Shown: one piece after another, positions 8,849 through 17,235 of the stretch
Numbering within the stretch: position 1 is the stretch's first letter
How the letters are laid out: each line of letters begins with the position of its first letter
Assembly: GCA_031253335.1 (NCBI GenBank)
Contig: JAIRWF010000010.1
Location: 62,001 to 126,000 of the forward strand
Direction: 5' to 3'
DNA length: 64,000 nt
From: Streptococcaceae bacterium
GTDB taxonomy: Bacteria; Bacillota; Bacilli; Lactobacillales; Streptococcaceae
Notes under the pieces: model-generated
Told to the model about the DNA's origin: nothing
The model's database searches: none
What the model saw: the letters and a program-made list of their open reading frames with translations, nothing else
Made by a program: the position numbers and the translations under genes

Positions 8849-10018
8849 TCAATCACGCCCGTATAAATCACGGGAAAATACTTTCTCAGCATAAGGACGA
8901 AGCTCAGGAGACATGCGGTTCGCAACAATCAGCGCACTCTTTTGCGCGAAGGTTTCGAGATTGTTTTCAAGTGGGATACCTTGGAAGTCAGTTGTAACAA
9001 GGCTTGGCTCATAGATAGTCAGTGGAATACCGCTTGTTCTCAAGATGTTTAAGATGTCCAAAATGGAAGAGTAGCGGAAATTGTCAGAGTTGGCCTTCAT
9101 AGTCAAGCGATAAATCCCGATGGATGCGGGTTTTTTGGCGAGTATTGCATCAGCGATGAAGGCTTTTCGCGTTTTGTTGGCAGCGACAACCGCGGAAATC
9201 AAGTCTTGTGGGACATTCGCGTATTCGCTTTCGATTTCTTTGGTGTCCTTAGGCAAGCAATAGCCACCATAGCCAAAGCTTGGATTGTTGTAAAAGTCGC
9301 CTATTCTAGGGTCTTGCGCCATGCCGGCGATGATTTTGCGACTGTCTAGGCCGTTTGCAAGGGCGTAACTGTCGATTTCATTGAAGTAGGCGACACGCAA
9401 GGCAAGGTAGGTGTTGGAAAAGAGCTTCGTGGCTTCGGCTTCGAGCTCTCCCATGAGGAAAATGTGCGTACTGTCAAATTTGACAGCTGCATCTGCGTAT
9501 AGAATCGCAATTTGACGGGCACGCTCGCTTTCTTCGCCTATGATGATGCGGCTTGGGTGAAGATTGTCAAACAGGGCATGGCCTTCGCGCAAGAACTCTG
9601 GGGAAAAAAGAACTTGCTTGGGATGAAGTGCGGCGGGAAGTTTTGAGATATAGCCCAGGGGAATGGTGGATTTAATCAGAATTGTCTTGTCAAATTTGAC
9701 GGCGGAAAGTTGTGCGAGAACAGCTTCAATTGACGTCGTATCAAAAGCCTGTGTTGTCTCGTCAAAGTCTGTTGGCGTGGCAATGATGACTAAATCAGCA
9801 CCTGCGACGGCCTTATCAAATGAGGTTTCAAAGGAAATATGCAAATTGTCGCGCACGAGGAATGTCTCGATTTCAACGTCCTCCAAGGGAGAGAGACCCT
9901 TTTGAAGTTGTGTGATTTTCTTCTGGTTGATGTCAAAAGCGGTGACCTCATTGTGCTGCGCAAGGAGTAACGCATTTGACAAGCCCACATACCCCAAACC
10001 GATGACAGAAATATTCAT
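8849..10018 (-). CDS. ugd: UDP-glucose 6-dehydrogenase
   Basis: Oxidises UDP-glucose to UDP-glucuronate, the donor for acidic surface polysaccharides. An N-terminal Rossmann motif (VIGLGYVGLSNA), the STIPLG segment, FSPEFLREG, and the catalytic cysteine in GYGGYCLPKDT (about residue 254) are all present. Length (389 residues) fits the short Ugd/HasB class. Two start codons are possible: 10024 and 10018. The -10 box at 10032-10027 is only 2 nt from the first ATG, so transcription would begin at about the second; I use 10018 (MNISVIGLG), which also matches the family. It is the first gene of the seven-gene minus-strand polysaccharide operon. It contains two copies of the palindrome (9471, 9689). 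Confidence 0.95.
   Translation of the reverse strand: MNISVIGLGYVGLSNALLLAQHNEVTAFDINQKKITQLQKGLSPLEDVEIETFLVRDNLHISFETSFDKAVAGADLVIIATPTDFDETTQAFDTTSIEAVLAQLSAVKFDKTILIKSTIPLGYISKLPAALHPKQVLFSPEFLREGHALFDNLHPSRIIIGEESERARQIAILYADAAVKFDSTHIFLMGELEAEATKLFSNTYLALRVAYFNEIDSYALANGLDSRKIIAGMAQDPRIGDFYNNPSFGYGGYCLPKDTKEIESEYANVPQDLISAVVAANKTRKAFIADAILAKKPASIGIYRLTMKANSDNFRYSSILDILNILRTSGIPLTIYEPSLVTTDFQGIPLENNLETFAQKSALIVANRMSPELRPYAEKVFSRDLYGRD
9471..9700. repeat. Two palindrome copies inside ugd
   Basis: Perfect CTGTCAAATTTGACAG at 9471-9486 and GTCAAATTTGAC at 9689-9700. Both read VKFD on the coding strand. Confidence 0.9.
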
Positions 10019-10026
10019 ATTCATTT

Positions 10027-10035
10027 ATTATAGCA
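10027..10035 (-). promoter_or_regulatory. Extended -10 promoter of ugd operon
   Basis: On the minus strand TGC precedes TATAAT (10032-10027), an extended -10. No good -35 is seen at 16-18 nt. The -10 ends 8 nt before the ATG at 10018, so the mRNA is predicted to be leaderless. Confidence 0.6.
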
Positions 10036-10045
10036 TAACTGAGAC

Positions 10046-10074
10046 TTTTCAGGAGGCGAGAAATAGTGTATAAT
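10046..10074 (+). promoter_or_regulatory. pnp promoter
   Basis: TTTTCA at 10046-10051 (-35, 4 of 6) and TATAAT at 10069-10074 (-10) with a 17-nt spacer. It predicts a leader of about 115 nt before pnp. Confidence 0.65.
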
Positions 10075-10083
10075 AGGCTTAAG

Positions 10084-10145
10084 CGTGTTTTCTATGCAAA
10101 ATTGAGTCTGTCAAATCTGACAGGTTGAATTTTGTAAAGAACACG
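10084..10145 (+). promoter_or_regulatory. Long imperfect stem-loop in the pnp leader
   Basis: CGTGTT (10084-10089) pairs with AACACG (10140-10145), CAAAATT (10097-10103) pairs with AATTTTG (10128-10134), and the palindrome CTGTCAAATCTGACAG (10108-10123) forms the tip. A long leader duplex is reminiscent of the RNase III-cleaved leader that mediates PNPase autoregulation in enterobacteria. The regulatory role here is inferred. Confidence 0.6.
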
Positions 10146-10156
10146 TGAAAATACAG

Positions 10157-10184
10157 AAAGGAACTGAGTTTACAAACTAAACTC
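10157..10184 (+). promoter_or_regulatory. Displaced Shine-Dalgarno plus hairpin before pnp
   Basis: The only Shine-Dalgarno-like sequence, AAAGGAA at 10157-10163, is 31 nt before the ATG. Between them GAGTTT (10166-10171) can pair with AAACTC (10179-10184). Folding of this 19-nt hairpin would bring the Shine-Dalgarno to about 12 nt from the start. Confidence 0.45.
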
Positions 10185-10194
10185 ACCTCTACAC

Positions 10195-12441
10195 ATGACC
10201 AAACAAACGTTCACACTCGATTTCCATGGCCGCACGCTCACCGTCGAGACCGGCCAAGTCGCAAAACAAGCCAATGGTGCTGTCGTTACGCGTTACAATG
10301 ACACGACCGTCCTCACAGCAGCTACCATGGGAAAACTTGCCACAGGCGATTTCTTCCCCTTGCAAGTCAATTTCGACGAGAAATACTACGCCGCAGGGCG
10401 TTTCCCGGGTGGCTTCATGAAGCGTGAAGCGCGTCCTAGCACAGACGCGACCTTGACCGCGCGCCTCATTGATCGGCCGATTCGCCCTATGTTTGCCGAG
10501 GGCTTCCGCAACGAGGTCCAGATCATCAACACAGTTTTATCTTACGACCCAGATGCAGCGCCTCGTCTTGCAGGGATGTTTGGCTCATCACTCGCTTTGG
10601 CGATTTCGGATATTCCATTTGACGGGCCGATTGCAGGCGTTGAAGTCGGTGTAATTGACGGCGAAATCATCATCAACCCAAGTAAAGCCCAAAAAGAAGA
10701 ATCCAAGCTCGATTTGATTGTCGCAGGTAACCGCAATGCCATCAATATGGTCGAGTCTGGCGCCAAAGAACTCGACGAAGATACCATGCTCCAAGCGCTC
10801 CTTGCTGGTCACACTGCAGTGAAAGAACTCATTGCTTTCCAAGACGAGATTGTGGCAGCTGTCGGTAAACCAAAAGCAGAGGTTGAACTCATTCAGCCAG
10901 ACGCTGATTTGCGTAGCGAGGTCGTTGCCAACTATAATACCGAGCTCCAGACCGCTGTGAAAAATGGCGACAAACTCGCTCGCGAAGCTGAAACTCAAGC
11001 CGTCAAGGACAAAGCGATTGCCGAATACACCGCCCTTTGGGAAAATGACGAAGAGCTCGACGTCAAAATGCGTGACCTTGAGACGATTCTTGAAGACATG
11101 GAACATGCCGAAGTGCGTCGCCTCATCATCGAAGAAAAAGTCCGTCCTGATGGACGTGCGATTGATGAAATTAGGCCGCTTGATGCGGAAATCGACTTTT
11201 TGCCACGCTCCAAAACCCATGGCTCTGGCCTCTTCACGCGCGGACAAACGCAAGCTCTTTCAACGCTGACCCTTGGTCCCATGCGCGACACACAGATTAT
11301 TGATGGCCTCGACCCTGAGTACCGCAAGCGATTCTTGCATCACTACAACTTCCCACAATATTCAGTCGGTGAAACAGGCCGCTATGGCGCACCAGGCCGT
11401 CGTGAGATTGGTCACGGTGCCCTAGGTGAACGCGCTTTGGCACAGGTCTTGCCGAGCTTTGAAGAATTCCCTTATGCCATTCGCCTCGTTGCAGAAGTCC
11501 TTGAGTCGAACGGTTCATCTTCGCAAGCCTCAATTTGTGCGGGAACACTTGCCCTCATGGCAGGTGGTGTGCCGATTAAAGCGCCAGTAGCTGGGATTGC
11601 AATGGGTCTTATTTCGGACGGTGCACAATACACGATTTTGACCGATATTCAAGGTCTTGAAGACCACTTTGGCGACATGGATTTCAAGGTGGCAGGGACA
11701 CGTGACGGGATTACGGCGCTTCAGATGGACATCAAAGTCCAGGGAATTGATGCGAAGATTTTAGCAGAAGCCTTAGCTCAAGCGAAAAAAGCTCGCATGC
11801 AGATTTTGGACGTCATTCAAGGCGCGATTGCTGAGCCACGCAAAGAATTGGCGCCTTCGGCACCGAAGATTGACACGATTGATGTGCCTTACGACAAGAT
11901 CAAGATTGTCATCGGTAAAGGTGGCGAGACGATTGATAGCATCATTAATGAGACAGGCGTCTCGATTGACATCAATGACGACGGGCTCTGCTCGATTTAC
12001 AGCAATGATTTGGATGCCATTCAGCGTGCGAAAGAGATTATCACAGAGCTCATCCGCGAGGCGAAGGTCGGCGAAGTCTATGAACACGCCAAGGTCGTGC
12101 GGATTGAGAGCTTTGGCGCCTTTGTGAATCTCTTTGGCAATACAGATGCCATGGTGCACATCTCTGAGATGGCTTGGGAACGTACCGCAAAAGTCGAAGA
12201 CCGCGTGCACATGGGCGATGAAGTCGCAGTCAAAATTACGAAAATAGATGATAAAGGCCGCATTGATGCCAGTATGCGTGAACTGACACCTAAACCAGAG
12301 GGTTATGTTGAACCTGAAAAACGCGAACGACACGGTGGACGGGATAATCATGGCCATCGCGACCATCACGATAATCGCAAACCCTTCAAAATGAAAGATC
12401 GCGACGAATTCAGCGAGCTTTCCTCGAAAAAACCGGAGTAA
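10195..12441 (+). CDS. pnp: Polyribonucleotide nucleotidyltransferase (PNPase)
   Basis: A 748-residue 3'-5' phosphorolytic exoribonuclease that degrades mRNA to nucleoside diphosphates and takes part in RNA turnover and quality control. It has two RNase PH domains (first about 10-230, second about 310-540; [20 protein letters not shown] is conserved in the second), a KH domain with [10 protein letters not shown], an S1 domain ([14 protein letters not shown]) and a His/Arg/Asp-rich C-terminal tail. The start ATG at 10195 is set by homology ([25 protein letters not shown]) even though no Shine-Dalgarno is next to it. The next gene follows after 1 nt. Confidence 0.98.
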   Translation: MTKQTFTLDFHGRTLTVETGQVAKQANGAVVTRYNDTTVLTAATMGKLATGDFFPLQVNFDEKYYAAGRFPGGFMKREARPSTDATLTARLIDRPIRPMFAEGFRNEVQIINTVLSYDPDAAPRLAGMFGSSLALAISDIPFDGPIAGVEVGVIDGEIIINPSKAQKEESKLDLIVAGNRNAINMVESGAKELDEDTMLQALLAGHTAVKELIAFQDEIVAAVGKPKAEVELIQPDADLRSEVVANYNTELQTAVKNGDKLAREAETQAVKDKAIAEYTALWENDEELDVKMRDLETILEDMEHAEVRRLIIEEKVRPDGRAIDEIRPLDAEIDFLPRSKTHGSGLFTRGQTQALSTLTLGPMRDTQIIDGLDPEYRKRFLHHYNFPQYSVGETGRYGAPGRREIGHGALGERALAQVLPSFEEFPYAIRLVAEVLESNGSSSQASICAGTLALMAGGVPIKAPVAGIAMGLISDGAQYTILTDIQGLEDHFGDMDFKVAGTRDGITALQMDIKVQGIDAKILAEALAQAKKARMQILDVIQGAIAEPRKELAPSAPKIDTIDVPYDKIKIVIGKGGETIDSIINETGVSIDINDDGLCSIYSNDLDAIQRAKEIITELIREAKVGEVYEHAKVVRIESFGAFVNLFGNTDAMVHISEMAWERTAKVEDRVHMGDEVAVKITKIDDKGRIDASMRELTPKPEGYVEPEKRERHGGRDNHGHRDHHDNRKPFKMKDRDEFSELSSKKPE

Positions 12442-12442
12442 T

Positions 12443-13252
12443 ATGGCACAAGAACCTCTACAAATGGACGCTGCACTTGACGCCGCCTTTCGGAGCTGGC
12501 TTCCTCAGCGTTTTGACTTTGAACAAAGCCTAGCGATGATTAGTGCGTTCTCGCACTATGCAATCCTCGCACCGTCACAGATTTTTACGGTTTCAATGGG
12601 CAATCTCCATGTCCTGCCTGTGTTTACGACGCAGAGCGCCTGGAATACCTTCATGGCCAAGCTCCCCGACGTTCAAAGCCATCTCGAGTGGCAGATGATG
12701 TCTTTTTTCGAGCTGGTGACTTTTGTGGATAGCAACGGGATTGCCCTTGACGCCTATGGCTTCAATCTCCATACCTCGACGGATCCTGAGATTGGAAATA
12801 TGGCGATTCTTGAAAAAAGCGAGGTCGGACAACTCACAATCCTTGGCAATGTGGTGATTACAGCCAGTTCGCAAGACAATTTGGCTAAAGAACCACGCGA
12901 ACGTCTTTATCTTGTGCCTTGCTATCAGGCGCCTGAGGAGAATGGCCAGATGAAGCGCGTCTTTTCGACCATGCGTGCGAGTGATGATCGCATTTGGATT
13001 CCTGCCTTTGACTCCGTCGAAAATCTCGGCGGCTGGTTTACCACGCCAGGCTTTGGCGATACTTTCAGGCAAAATCATGGGATTATTTTGGGAATGACTC
13101 TTGAAGACATCCAGCATCCAACGGTTGCCCTCCATGTGCTCAAAGGGATCAGCGGCATTGCCGTCAATGCGCTCAATTTTGCACAGAATCTGCTCGAGTT
13201 TGATAAACCAAAGACGCTTGATGACTTGCGCAATTTCAATCGCGAAGCCTGA
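12443..13252 (+). CDS. SseB-like domain protein (putative)
   Basis: A 269-residue soluble protein with no signal peptide or membrane segment. The N-terminal half (FTVSMGNLHVLPVFTTQSAWNTFM and FFELVTFVDSNGIALDAYGFNL) resembles SseB N-terminal domain proteins, a family of unknown biochemical role common in Firmicutes. The start is 1 nt after the pnp stop, so it is translated from the pnp mRNA. Function is unassigned; the family call rests on a short pattern and is moderate. Confidence 0.6.
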   Translation: MAQEPLQMDAALDAAFRSWLPQRFDFEQSLAMISAFSHYAILAPSQIFTVSMGNLHVLPVFTTQSAWNTFMAKLPDVQSHLEWQMMSFFELVTFVDSNGIALDAYGFNLHTSTDPEIGNMAILEKSEVGQLTILGNVVITASSQDNLAKEPRERLYLVPCYQAPEENGQMKRVFSTMRASDDRIWIPAFDSVENLGGWFTTPGFGDTFRQNHGIILGMTLEDIQHPTVALHVLKGISGIAVNALNFAQNLLEFDKPKTLDDLRNFNREA

Positions 13253-13261
13253 GAAAATGAC

Positions 13262-13290
13262 TTGTACATTTCGTTGATTTGAGGTATAAT
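13262..13290 (+). promoter_or_regulatory. Promoter of the 71-residue membrane protein gene
   Basis: TTGTAC at 13262-13267 and TATAAT at 13285-13290 with a 17-nt spacer. The -10 ends 7 nt before the ATG at 13298, predicting a leaderless transcript. Confidence 0.75.
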
Positions 13291-13297
13291 AAACACT

Positions 13298-13513
13298 ATG
13301 GATGAAGAATACGAAAATGATGCTTCTGGACGTTACGTCTCCGCGCGTGAACGCAAGGCTGCTGCCAAACAACAGCTGAGAAATGCTCCTAAGAAAAAAT
13401 ACAAAAAGAAAAAAACTCCTTGGTTGCAATTTGTCAACATTGTCGTCATTGTGATGTTTTTAATCATGCTGATTTTCACGTTAGCTGGCATGATTGGTCC
13501 TTTATTGCATTAA
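13298..13513 (+). CDS. Small single-pass membrane protein (DUF4044-like)
   Basis: 71 residues: an acidic then strongly basic cytoplasmic N-terminal half (KKKYKKKKTPW), followed by one transmembrane helix of about 25 hydrophobic residues (FVNIVVIVMFLIMLIFTLAGMI) and a short tail. The layout resembles the small DUF4044 proteins of Lactobacillales, whose function is not known to me. It has its own strong promoter with the -10 almost at the start codon and no Shine-Dalgarno. A palindrome-based terminator follows. Confidence 0.75.
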   Translation: MDEEYENDASGRYVSARERKAAAKQQLRNAPKKKYKKKKTPWLQFVNIVVIVMFLIMLIFTLAGMIGPLLH

Positions 13514-13521
13514 AGGTATAC

Positions 13522-13535
13522 TGTCAGATTTGACA
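13522..13535. repeat. Palindrome copy (TGTCAGATTTGACA)
   Basis: One-mismatch copy of the window-wide palindrome in the intergenic space, 18 nt before a perfect copy. Confidence 0.9.
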
Positions 13536-13550
13536 AAGCGATAAAATAAG

Positions 13551-13577
13551 GTCTGTCAAATTTGACAGACTTTTTTT
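13551..13577 (+). terminator. Terminator made from the iterated palindrome
   Basis: The perfect 16-mer CTGTCAAATTTGACAG at 13553-13568, extended by GT/AC to a longer stem, is followed by a run of T (CTTTTTTTC). It serves as an intrinsic terminator for the small membrane protein gene. Confidence 0.8.
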
Positions 13578-13579
13578 CA

Positions 13580-13608
13580 TTGTCTTTTCGTCTTAAAACT
13601 GCTATAAT
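13580..13608 (+). promoter_or_regulatory. Promoter of the 176-residue gene
   Basis: TTGTCT at 13580-13585 and TATAAT at 13603-13608 with a 17-nt spacer. The -10 ends 6 nt before the ATG at 13615, so the start codon is at about +1. Confidence 0.7.
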
Positions 13609-13614
13609 AAGCCC

Positions 13615-14145
13615 ATGAATACTTCGATTATCGTGAGCCTTATCGTCGGTATGGCGCTTGGTGCCTTGCTCTTCATCTTGGGTCTTTATCTTTTTATGCG
13701 CTATGATGAGAATCGCTTCAAAAAGCAACTCGCTGTTGAAAAGCTGCATAAGGAGATTGATGTGCGGCGCAATCTCAACGCCAAAGTCATCGAAATCCTC
13801 AATCGTCCTGTTTCTGAGAGTGATTGGGAGCTTATTGACCCACGTGCAGATGTCAAAGTGGCTTTTGCTGATTATCAGTTTTTGAAAAACTTCACGAGTC
13901 TCCATACCCTCTATATTCCTGGCTATTTCATGGATCAATTTTTTACGAGCTTGTCCAATCATCTGGCGATTTTCGATGATGATGGCGACCTCAAAAACGG
14001 TGGCTACATCTTCAAAGAAAGCCGCCCAATATTTGAGGACTTCTCTGTGACCATCACAGAAGAGATGGAAGCCAAAAAAGCAGAGCTTGATAAAACCAAA
14101 AACCTTTACCCTGCTCTCCTGAAACGTCAAAATTTCAATCTCTAA
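13615..14145 (+). CDS. Membrane-anchored hypothetical protein
   Basis: 176 residues with one N-terminal transmembrane helix (IIVSLIVGMALGALLFILGLYLFM, about residues 4-27) and a cytoplasmic or external soluble domain of about 145 residues, charged and partly coiled-coil (FKKQLAVEKLHKEIDVRRN). No family was recognised. It has its own promoter with no room for a Shine-Dalgarno, and ends at a strong bidirectional terminator. Confidence 0.7.
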   Translation: MNTSIIVSLIVGMALGALLFILGLYLFMRYDENRFKKQLAVEKLHKEIDVRRNLNAKVIEILNRPVSESDWELIDPRADVKVAFADYQFLKNFTSLHTLYIPGYFMDQFFTSLSNHLAIFDDDGDLKNGGYIFKESRPIFEDFSVTITEEMEAKKAELDKTKNLYPALLKRQNFNL

Positions 14146-14151
14146 GCAACA

Positions 14152-14177
14152 AAAAACGCCCGCGGGCGTTTTTAATT
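14152..14177. terminator. Bidirectional terminator
   Basis: AAAAACGCCC (14152-14161) and GGGCGTTTTT (14164-14173) form a near-perfect palindrome with A and T tracts on both sides. It separates the plus-strand 176-residue gene from convergent uspA. Confidence 0.9.
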
Positions 14178-14181
14178 TCGA

Positions 14182-14625
14182 TTAGTCACGTACAATCAAG
14201 GTATCGCACGGTGCCCGATTGATGATGTACTGTGCAACGGAGCCAATAAACATCCGCTCAATATAGGAAAGACCTGTCGCACCAAGCACAATCAAATCTG
14301 CTTTTTCCTCAGTTGGAATCGTCGTCCCAAGCATTGTCTTAGGCGAGCCAAAGTCCACTCGCGTCCGGACATTGTGAAGACCCGCAGCCTTTGCCTCATC
14401 GGCATAGTCCTTCACGAGCGCTTCCGCCCCTTTTTGCGTGTCGTCTGCAAGTACCGTCCCGCCGTAAGCAGAAAGTGACTGATAAGCCCGCAAGTCAATG
14501 ACATTCACAAGCACAAGCTCTGCATCATTGATTTGCGCAATCGCAACGGCCTTATCAAAAGCTTTTGTTGCTTCAACAGACCCGTCGATACCGACAATGA
14601 CCTTCTTATAACCATCAACAACCAT
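14182..14625 (-). CDS. Universal stress protein, UspA family
   Basis: 147 residues with the full UspA fold: KVIVGIDGSVEATKAFDKAVAIA at the N-terminus and the ATP-binding C-terminal motif VLGATGLSYIERMFIGSVAQYIINRAPCDTLIVRD (G-2X-G-9X-GS pattern). It is probably an ATP-binding stress protein of the cytoplasm. It is a monocistronic gene with a clear Shine-Dalgarno (AAAGGAGG, 5 nt before the ATG) and an extended -10 (TGG then TAAAAT) about 40 nt upstream. Confidence 0.93.
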   Translation of the reverse strand: MVVDGYKKVIVGIDGSVEATKAFDKAVAIAQINDAELVLVNVIDLRAYQSLSAYGGTVLADDTQKGAEALVKDYADEAKAAGLHNVRTRVDFGSPKTMLGTTIPTEEKADLIVLGATGLSYIERMFIGSVAQYIINRAPCDTLIVRD

Positions 14626-14719
14626 GATAACCTCCTTTGGTATCTAATGATAAATTTATTTTACCATATTTTTGAGCGTTCGGCAAAATCTATCTTAACG
14701 TGATGAGACAAACGCTTTG

Positions 14720-14728
14720 TGATAAAAT
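14720..14728 (+). promoter_or_regulatory. Extended -10 promoter of the cysteine desulfurase gene
   Basis: TGA followed by TAAAAT at 14723-14728 ends 6 nt before the ATG at 14735. No convincing -35 or Shine-Dalgarno is seen. Leaderless transcription is predicted. Confidence 0.55.
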
Positions 14729-14734
14729 AAAGCC

Positions 14735-15871
14735 ATGATTTATTTTGACAATGCAGCAACAACAGCTCCTTACCCTGAGGTTTTAAAGACCTATACAGAT
14801 ACAGCAACCCGAATCATGGGAAATCCCAGCTCCTTGCACAATCTTGGAACGACAGCAACCAGACTTCTGTCAGCTTCCAGACGGCAATTTGCAGAGCTTT
14901 TAGGCGTTTCTTCTGAGGAAATTTTCTTTACAAGTGGTGGTACAGAAGGCGACAACTGGGTTGTCAAGGGTGTCGCTTGGGAGAAAGCCGAACGAGGGCG
15001 GCATATTATTCTCTCAGCGATTGAGCATCCTGCCGTGAAAAATACAGCTGCTTGGCTCAAAACCCAAGGCTTCGAGGTGGATTTAGCCCCGGTGACAGCA
15101 GATGGCTTTGTGGATATTTCTGCTTTTTCAGCGCTCTTGCGGAATGATACGATTTTGGTGTCCGTCATGGCCGTCAACAACGAGATTGGCAGTATTCAGC
15201 CCCTCACCGAAATTGCAGCCATCCTTGAGAATCGTCCAGGTGTGACTTTTCATGTGGATGCTGTCCAAGCGCTTGGTAAGCTTGCAGTTTCAGACTTTTT
15301 ATTGCCGCGTGTGGACTTTGCGACCTTCTCTGCACACAAGTTTCACGGGCCACGTGGGGTGGGTATAGTTTATGCAAAAGCTGGGAAACGCATCACACCG
15401 CTCTTGCATGGGGGTGGGCAAGAGGAAAACCTGCGCTCCACCACTGAAAACCTTGCAGGGATTGCAGCAAGCGCAAAAGCCCTGCGCTTAACCCTTGATA
15501 ACACCGACGTAAAGCGTCAGCACGTGCGCGAGATGAAGAGAATTATCCTAGATGAGCTCAAAAAACACGATCGAGTGCTTTTGTTTAGTGCCATAGATGA
15601 CTTTGCGCCGAATATTTTGACCTTTGGTTTAAAAGGCATTCGTGGCGAAGTGGTCGTACACGCTTTTGAGCAACATGAAATCTATCTTTCGACGACATCG
15701 GCCTGTGCCTCAAAGAAAAATGCAGCGGCTTCAACGCTCATGGCCATGCATGTCCCTGCTGAAGATGCGACGACTGCGGTAAGAATTAGCCTTGATGCGA
15801 TGAATACCATGACTGAAATCGAACAATTTTTAACTATTTTCCGAACAATCTATCAGAATTTAATCCGATAA
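14735..15871 (+). CDS. Cysteine desulfurase (NifS/IscS-like, PLP-dependent)
   Basis: 378 residues. Transfers sulfur from L-cysteine to acceptor proteins for tRNA thiolation or Fe-S assembly. The N-terminus IYFDNAATT, FTSGGTEGDNWV, the HVDAVQALGK aspartate segment, the PLP-binding lysine in FSAHKFHGPRG, and the active-site cysteine in STTSACASKK are all visible. It could be IscS/NifS-like; thiI, a common partner in lactic acid bacteria, is not next to it, so the acceptor is open. The gene stands alone between uspA and the autolysin. Confidence 0.93.
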   Translation: MIYFDNAATTAPYPEVLKTYTDTATRIMGNPSSLHNLGTTATRLLSASRRQFAELLGVSSEEIFFTSGGTEGDNWVVKGVAWEKAERGRHIILSAIEHPAVKNTAAWLKTQGFEVDLAPVTADGFVDISAFSALLRNDTILVSVMAVNNEIGSIQPLTEIAAILENRPGVTFHVDAVQALGKLAVSDFLLPRVDFATFSAHKFHGPRGVGIVYAKAGKRITPLLHGGGQEENLRSTTENLAGIAASAKALRLTLDNTDVKRQHVREMKRIILDELKKHDRVLLFSAIDDFAPNILTFGLKGIRGEVVVHAFEQHEIYLSTTSACASKKNAAASTLMAMHVPAEDATTAVRISLDAMNTMTEIEQFLTIFRTIYQNLIR

Positions 15872-15885
15872 TTCGTATCTGAGAC

Positions 15886-15914
15886 TTTACAAGCGCCTTA
15901 AAAAAGGCTATAAT
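15886..15914 (+). promoter_or_regulatory. Autolysin gene promoter
   Basis: TTTACA at 15886-15891 and TATAAT at 15909-15914 with a 17-nt spacer, followed by a normal leader with AGGAG before the ATG at 15944. Confidence 0.8.
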
Positions 15915-15943
15915 GGACTAAACCCTTTTTAGGAGCTTTATCC

Positions 15944-16996
15944 ATGGATAAAAAAAGAATGTTGAAAACGGCTGCTGTTGCGCTTGGCGCAGCAGGTGCG
16001 GTAGGACTTGGTGGCGTGACCGTCTCTGCCATGAGTGTGCAGCAAATAGCGCAAGCCGCTGTCCCTGTTGCCAATGCCAATGGGCTATATCCCTCGGTCA
16101 TGATTGCCCAGGCGATTTTGGAGTCTGGTGGGGGCAATAGCCAGCTCGCAAGTCAGTACAACAACTTTTTTGGCGTCAAATACATCTCAGGCGATGGCGT
16201 GTCCTTACCAACAACTGAGTACGTAGATGGCGTGCCCGAGACGGTCATGCAACGTTTTCAGACCTATGCCTCGCCAGAAGCATCGTTTCAAGCACAGGCT
16301 GCGCTCTTACGTTCTGACTTTTACTCAGGGACGTGGCGCAGCAATACGAGCTCTTACTTGGATGCCACCGAAGCGCTCCAAGGGCGCTATGCAACGGATC
16401 CTTCTTATGCGGCGCATCTCAATGCGATTATTTCTGAGTATGATTTAACAGCCTATGACGGGGGTGCCTATACAGCACCTGCCGCAGCTACAACCTCTAC
16501 GGGGGCGACAGCAAAGACTTATACGGTCGTTGCAGGAGATACATTGACAGGCATTGCCAGCTACTACGGCCTCTCAGTTTCCCAGCTTGCTGCACTAAAT
16601 GGGATTTCTTCAGCGAACAGTATCCACATTGGACAAGTCTTGACACTCACAGGAAGCGCTCCATCAAGCTCCGTGACAAATGCATCTGCAACAGGTATTT
16701 ACACCGTTCAGTCGGGCGATAGTCTCTGGTCCATTGCCCAGCATAACGGCCTAACAGCGACGCAACTCGCAGCAATGAATGGCATTTCGCCGGATGCGAT
16801 TTTACAAATCGGACAGCACTTAACCTTGACGGGAGATAGTGCGGCACCTTCTGCCAGCTCAGAATATACGGTGCGCGCGGGCGATAGTCTCTGGTCAATC
16901 GCTAAGGCCTATGGCACAAGTGTTTCACAACTCGCCGCGCAAAATGGCCTTTCTGCAACGAATAGCATTGCGGTTGGTCAAACGTTAATCGTCTAA
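15944..16996 (+). CDS. Peptidoglycan hydrolase, GH73 glucosaminidase with three LysM (AcmA-like)
   Basis: 350 residues. A basic N-terminus and hydrophobic helix (residues about 5-30) form a signal peptide with cleavage near VSA. A GH73 domain follows (about 32-170) with the catalytic glutamate in AQAILESGGGNS (Glu60), NNFFGVKY and YATDPSYAAHLNAII. Three LysM repeats at about 188-233, 246-292 and 303-350 (YTVxxGDxLxxIA...GQxLxx) are separated by Ser/Thr/Ala linkers. The layout is that of the lactococcal major autolysin AcmA, which separates daughter cells; this version is shorter. A palindrome-based terminator follows directly. Confidence 0.93.
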   Translation: MDKKRMLKTAAVALGAAGAVGLGGVTVSAMSVQQIAQAAVPVANANGLYPSVMIAQAILESGGGNSQLASQYNNFFGVKYISGDGVSLPTTEYVDGVPETVMQRFQTYASPEASFQAQAALLRSDFYSGTWRSNTSSYLDATEALQGRYATDPSYAAHLNAIISEYDLTAYDGGAYTAPAAATTSTGATAKTYTVVAGDTLTGIASYYGLSVSQLAALNGISSANSIHIGQVLTLTGSAPSSSVTNASATGIYTVQSGDSLWSIAQHNGLTATQLAAMNGISPDAILQIGQHLTLTGDSAAPSASSEYTVRAGDSLWSIAKAYGTSVSQLAAQNGLSATNSIAVGQTLIV

Positions 16997-16999
16997 CGA

Positions 17000-17026
17000 C
17001 GCTGTCAAATTTGACAGCGTTTTTTT
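17000..17026 (+). terminator. Terminator made from the iterated palindrome
   Basis: CTGTCAAATTTGACAG at 17002-17017, extended by CG on both sides, is followed by TTTTTTT. A degenerate copy of the same terminator (GTCAGTCAAATCTGCGGCGC then TTTTTT) lies at about 17051-17076. Confidence 0.85.
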
Positions 17027-17082
17027 GTTGCTTTATCAGCGGTAGCTAATGTCAGTCAAATCTGCGGCGCTTTTTTGTCCCT

Positions 17083-17096
17083 TGTCAAATTTGACA
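17083..17096. repeat. Palindrome copy (TGTCAAATTTGACA)
   Basis: Perfect 14-mer in the intergenic region between the autolysin gene and the ABC transporter operon, without a T tract. Confidence 0.9.
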
Positions 17097-17178
17097 GAAG
17101 ATTGTAGCCACTATCAGATGCAGCACATAGATGAGAAAACGTTTTCCGTGTCAAATCTTTCGCCTTCTCGCCCATTTA

Positions 17179-17187
17179 TGCTACAAT
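17179..17187 (+). promoter_or_regulatory. Extended -10 promoter of the amino-acid ABC operon
   Basis: TGC followed by TACAAT (17182-17187). A small inverted repeat TTGGCTAGCCCAAG follows, then the leader with GGAGG 5 nt before the ATG at 17236. Confidence 0.55.
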
Positions 17188-17235
17188 TAACACATACTTG
17201 GCTAGCCCAAGTAAATACACACACTGGAGGTCATT

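Noticed and set aside
10588-11253. 221-codon minus-strand frame inside pnp
   Set aside because: Antisense shadow of a conserved domain of PNPase.
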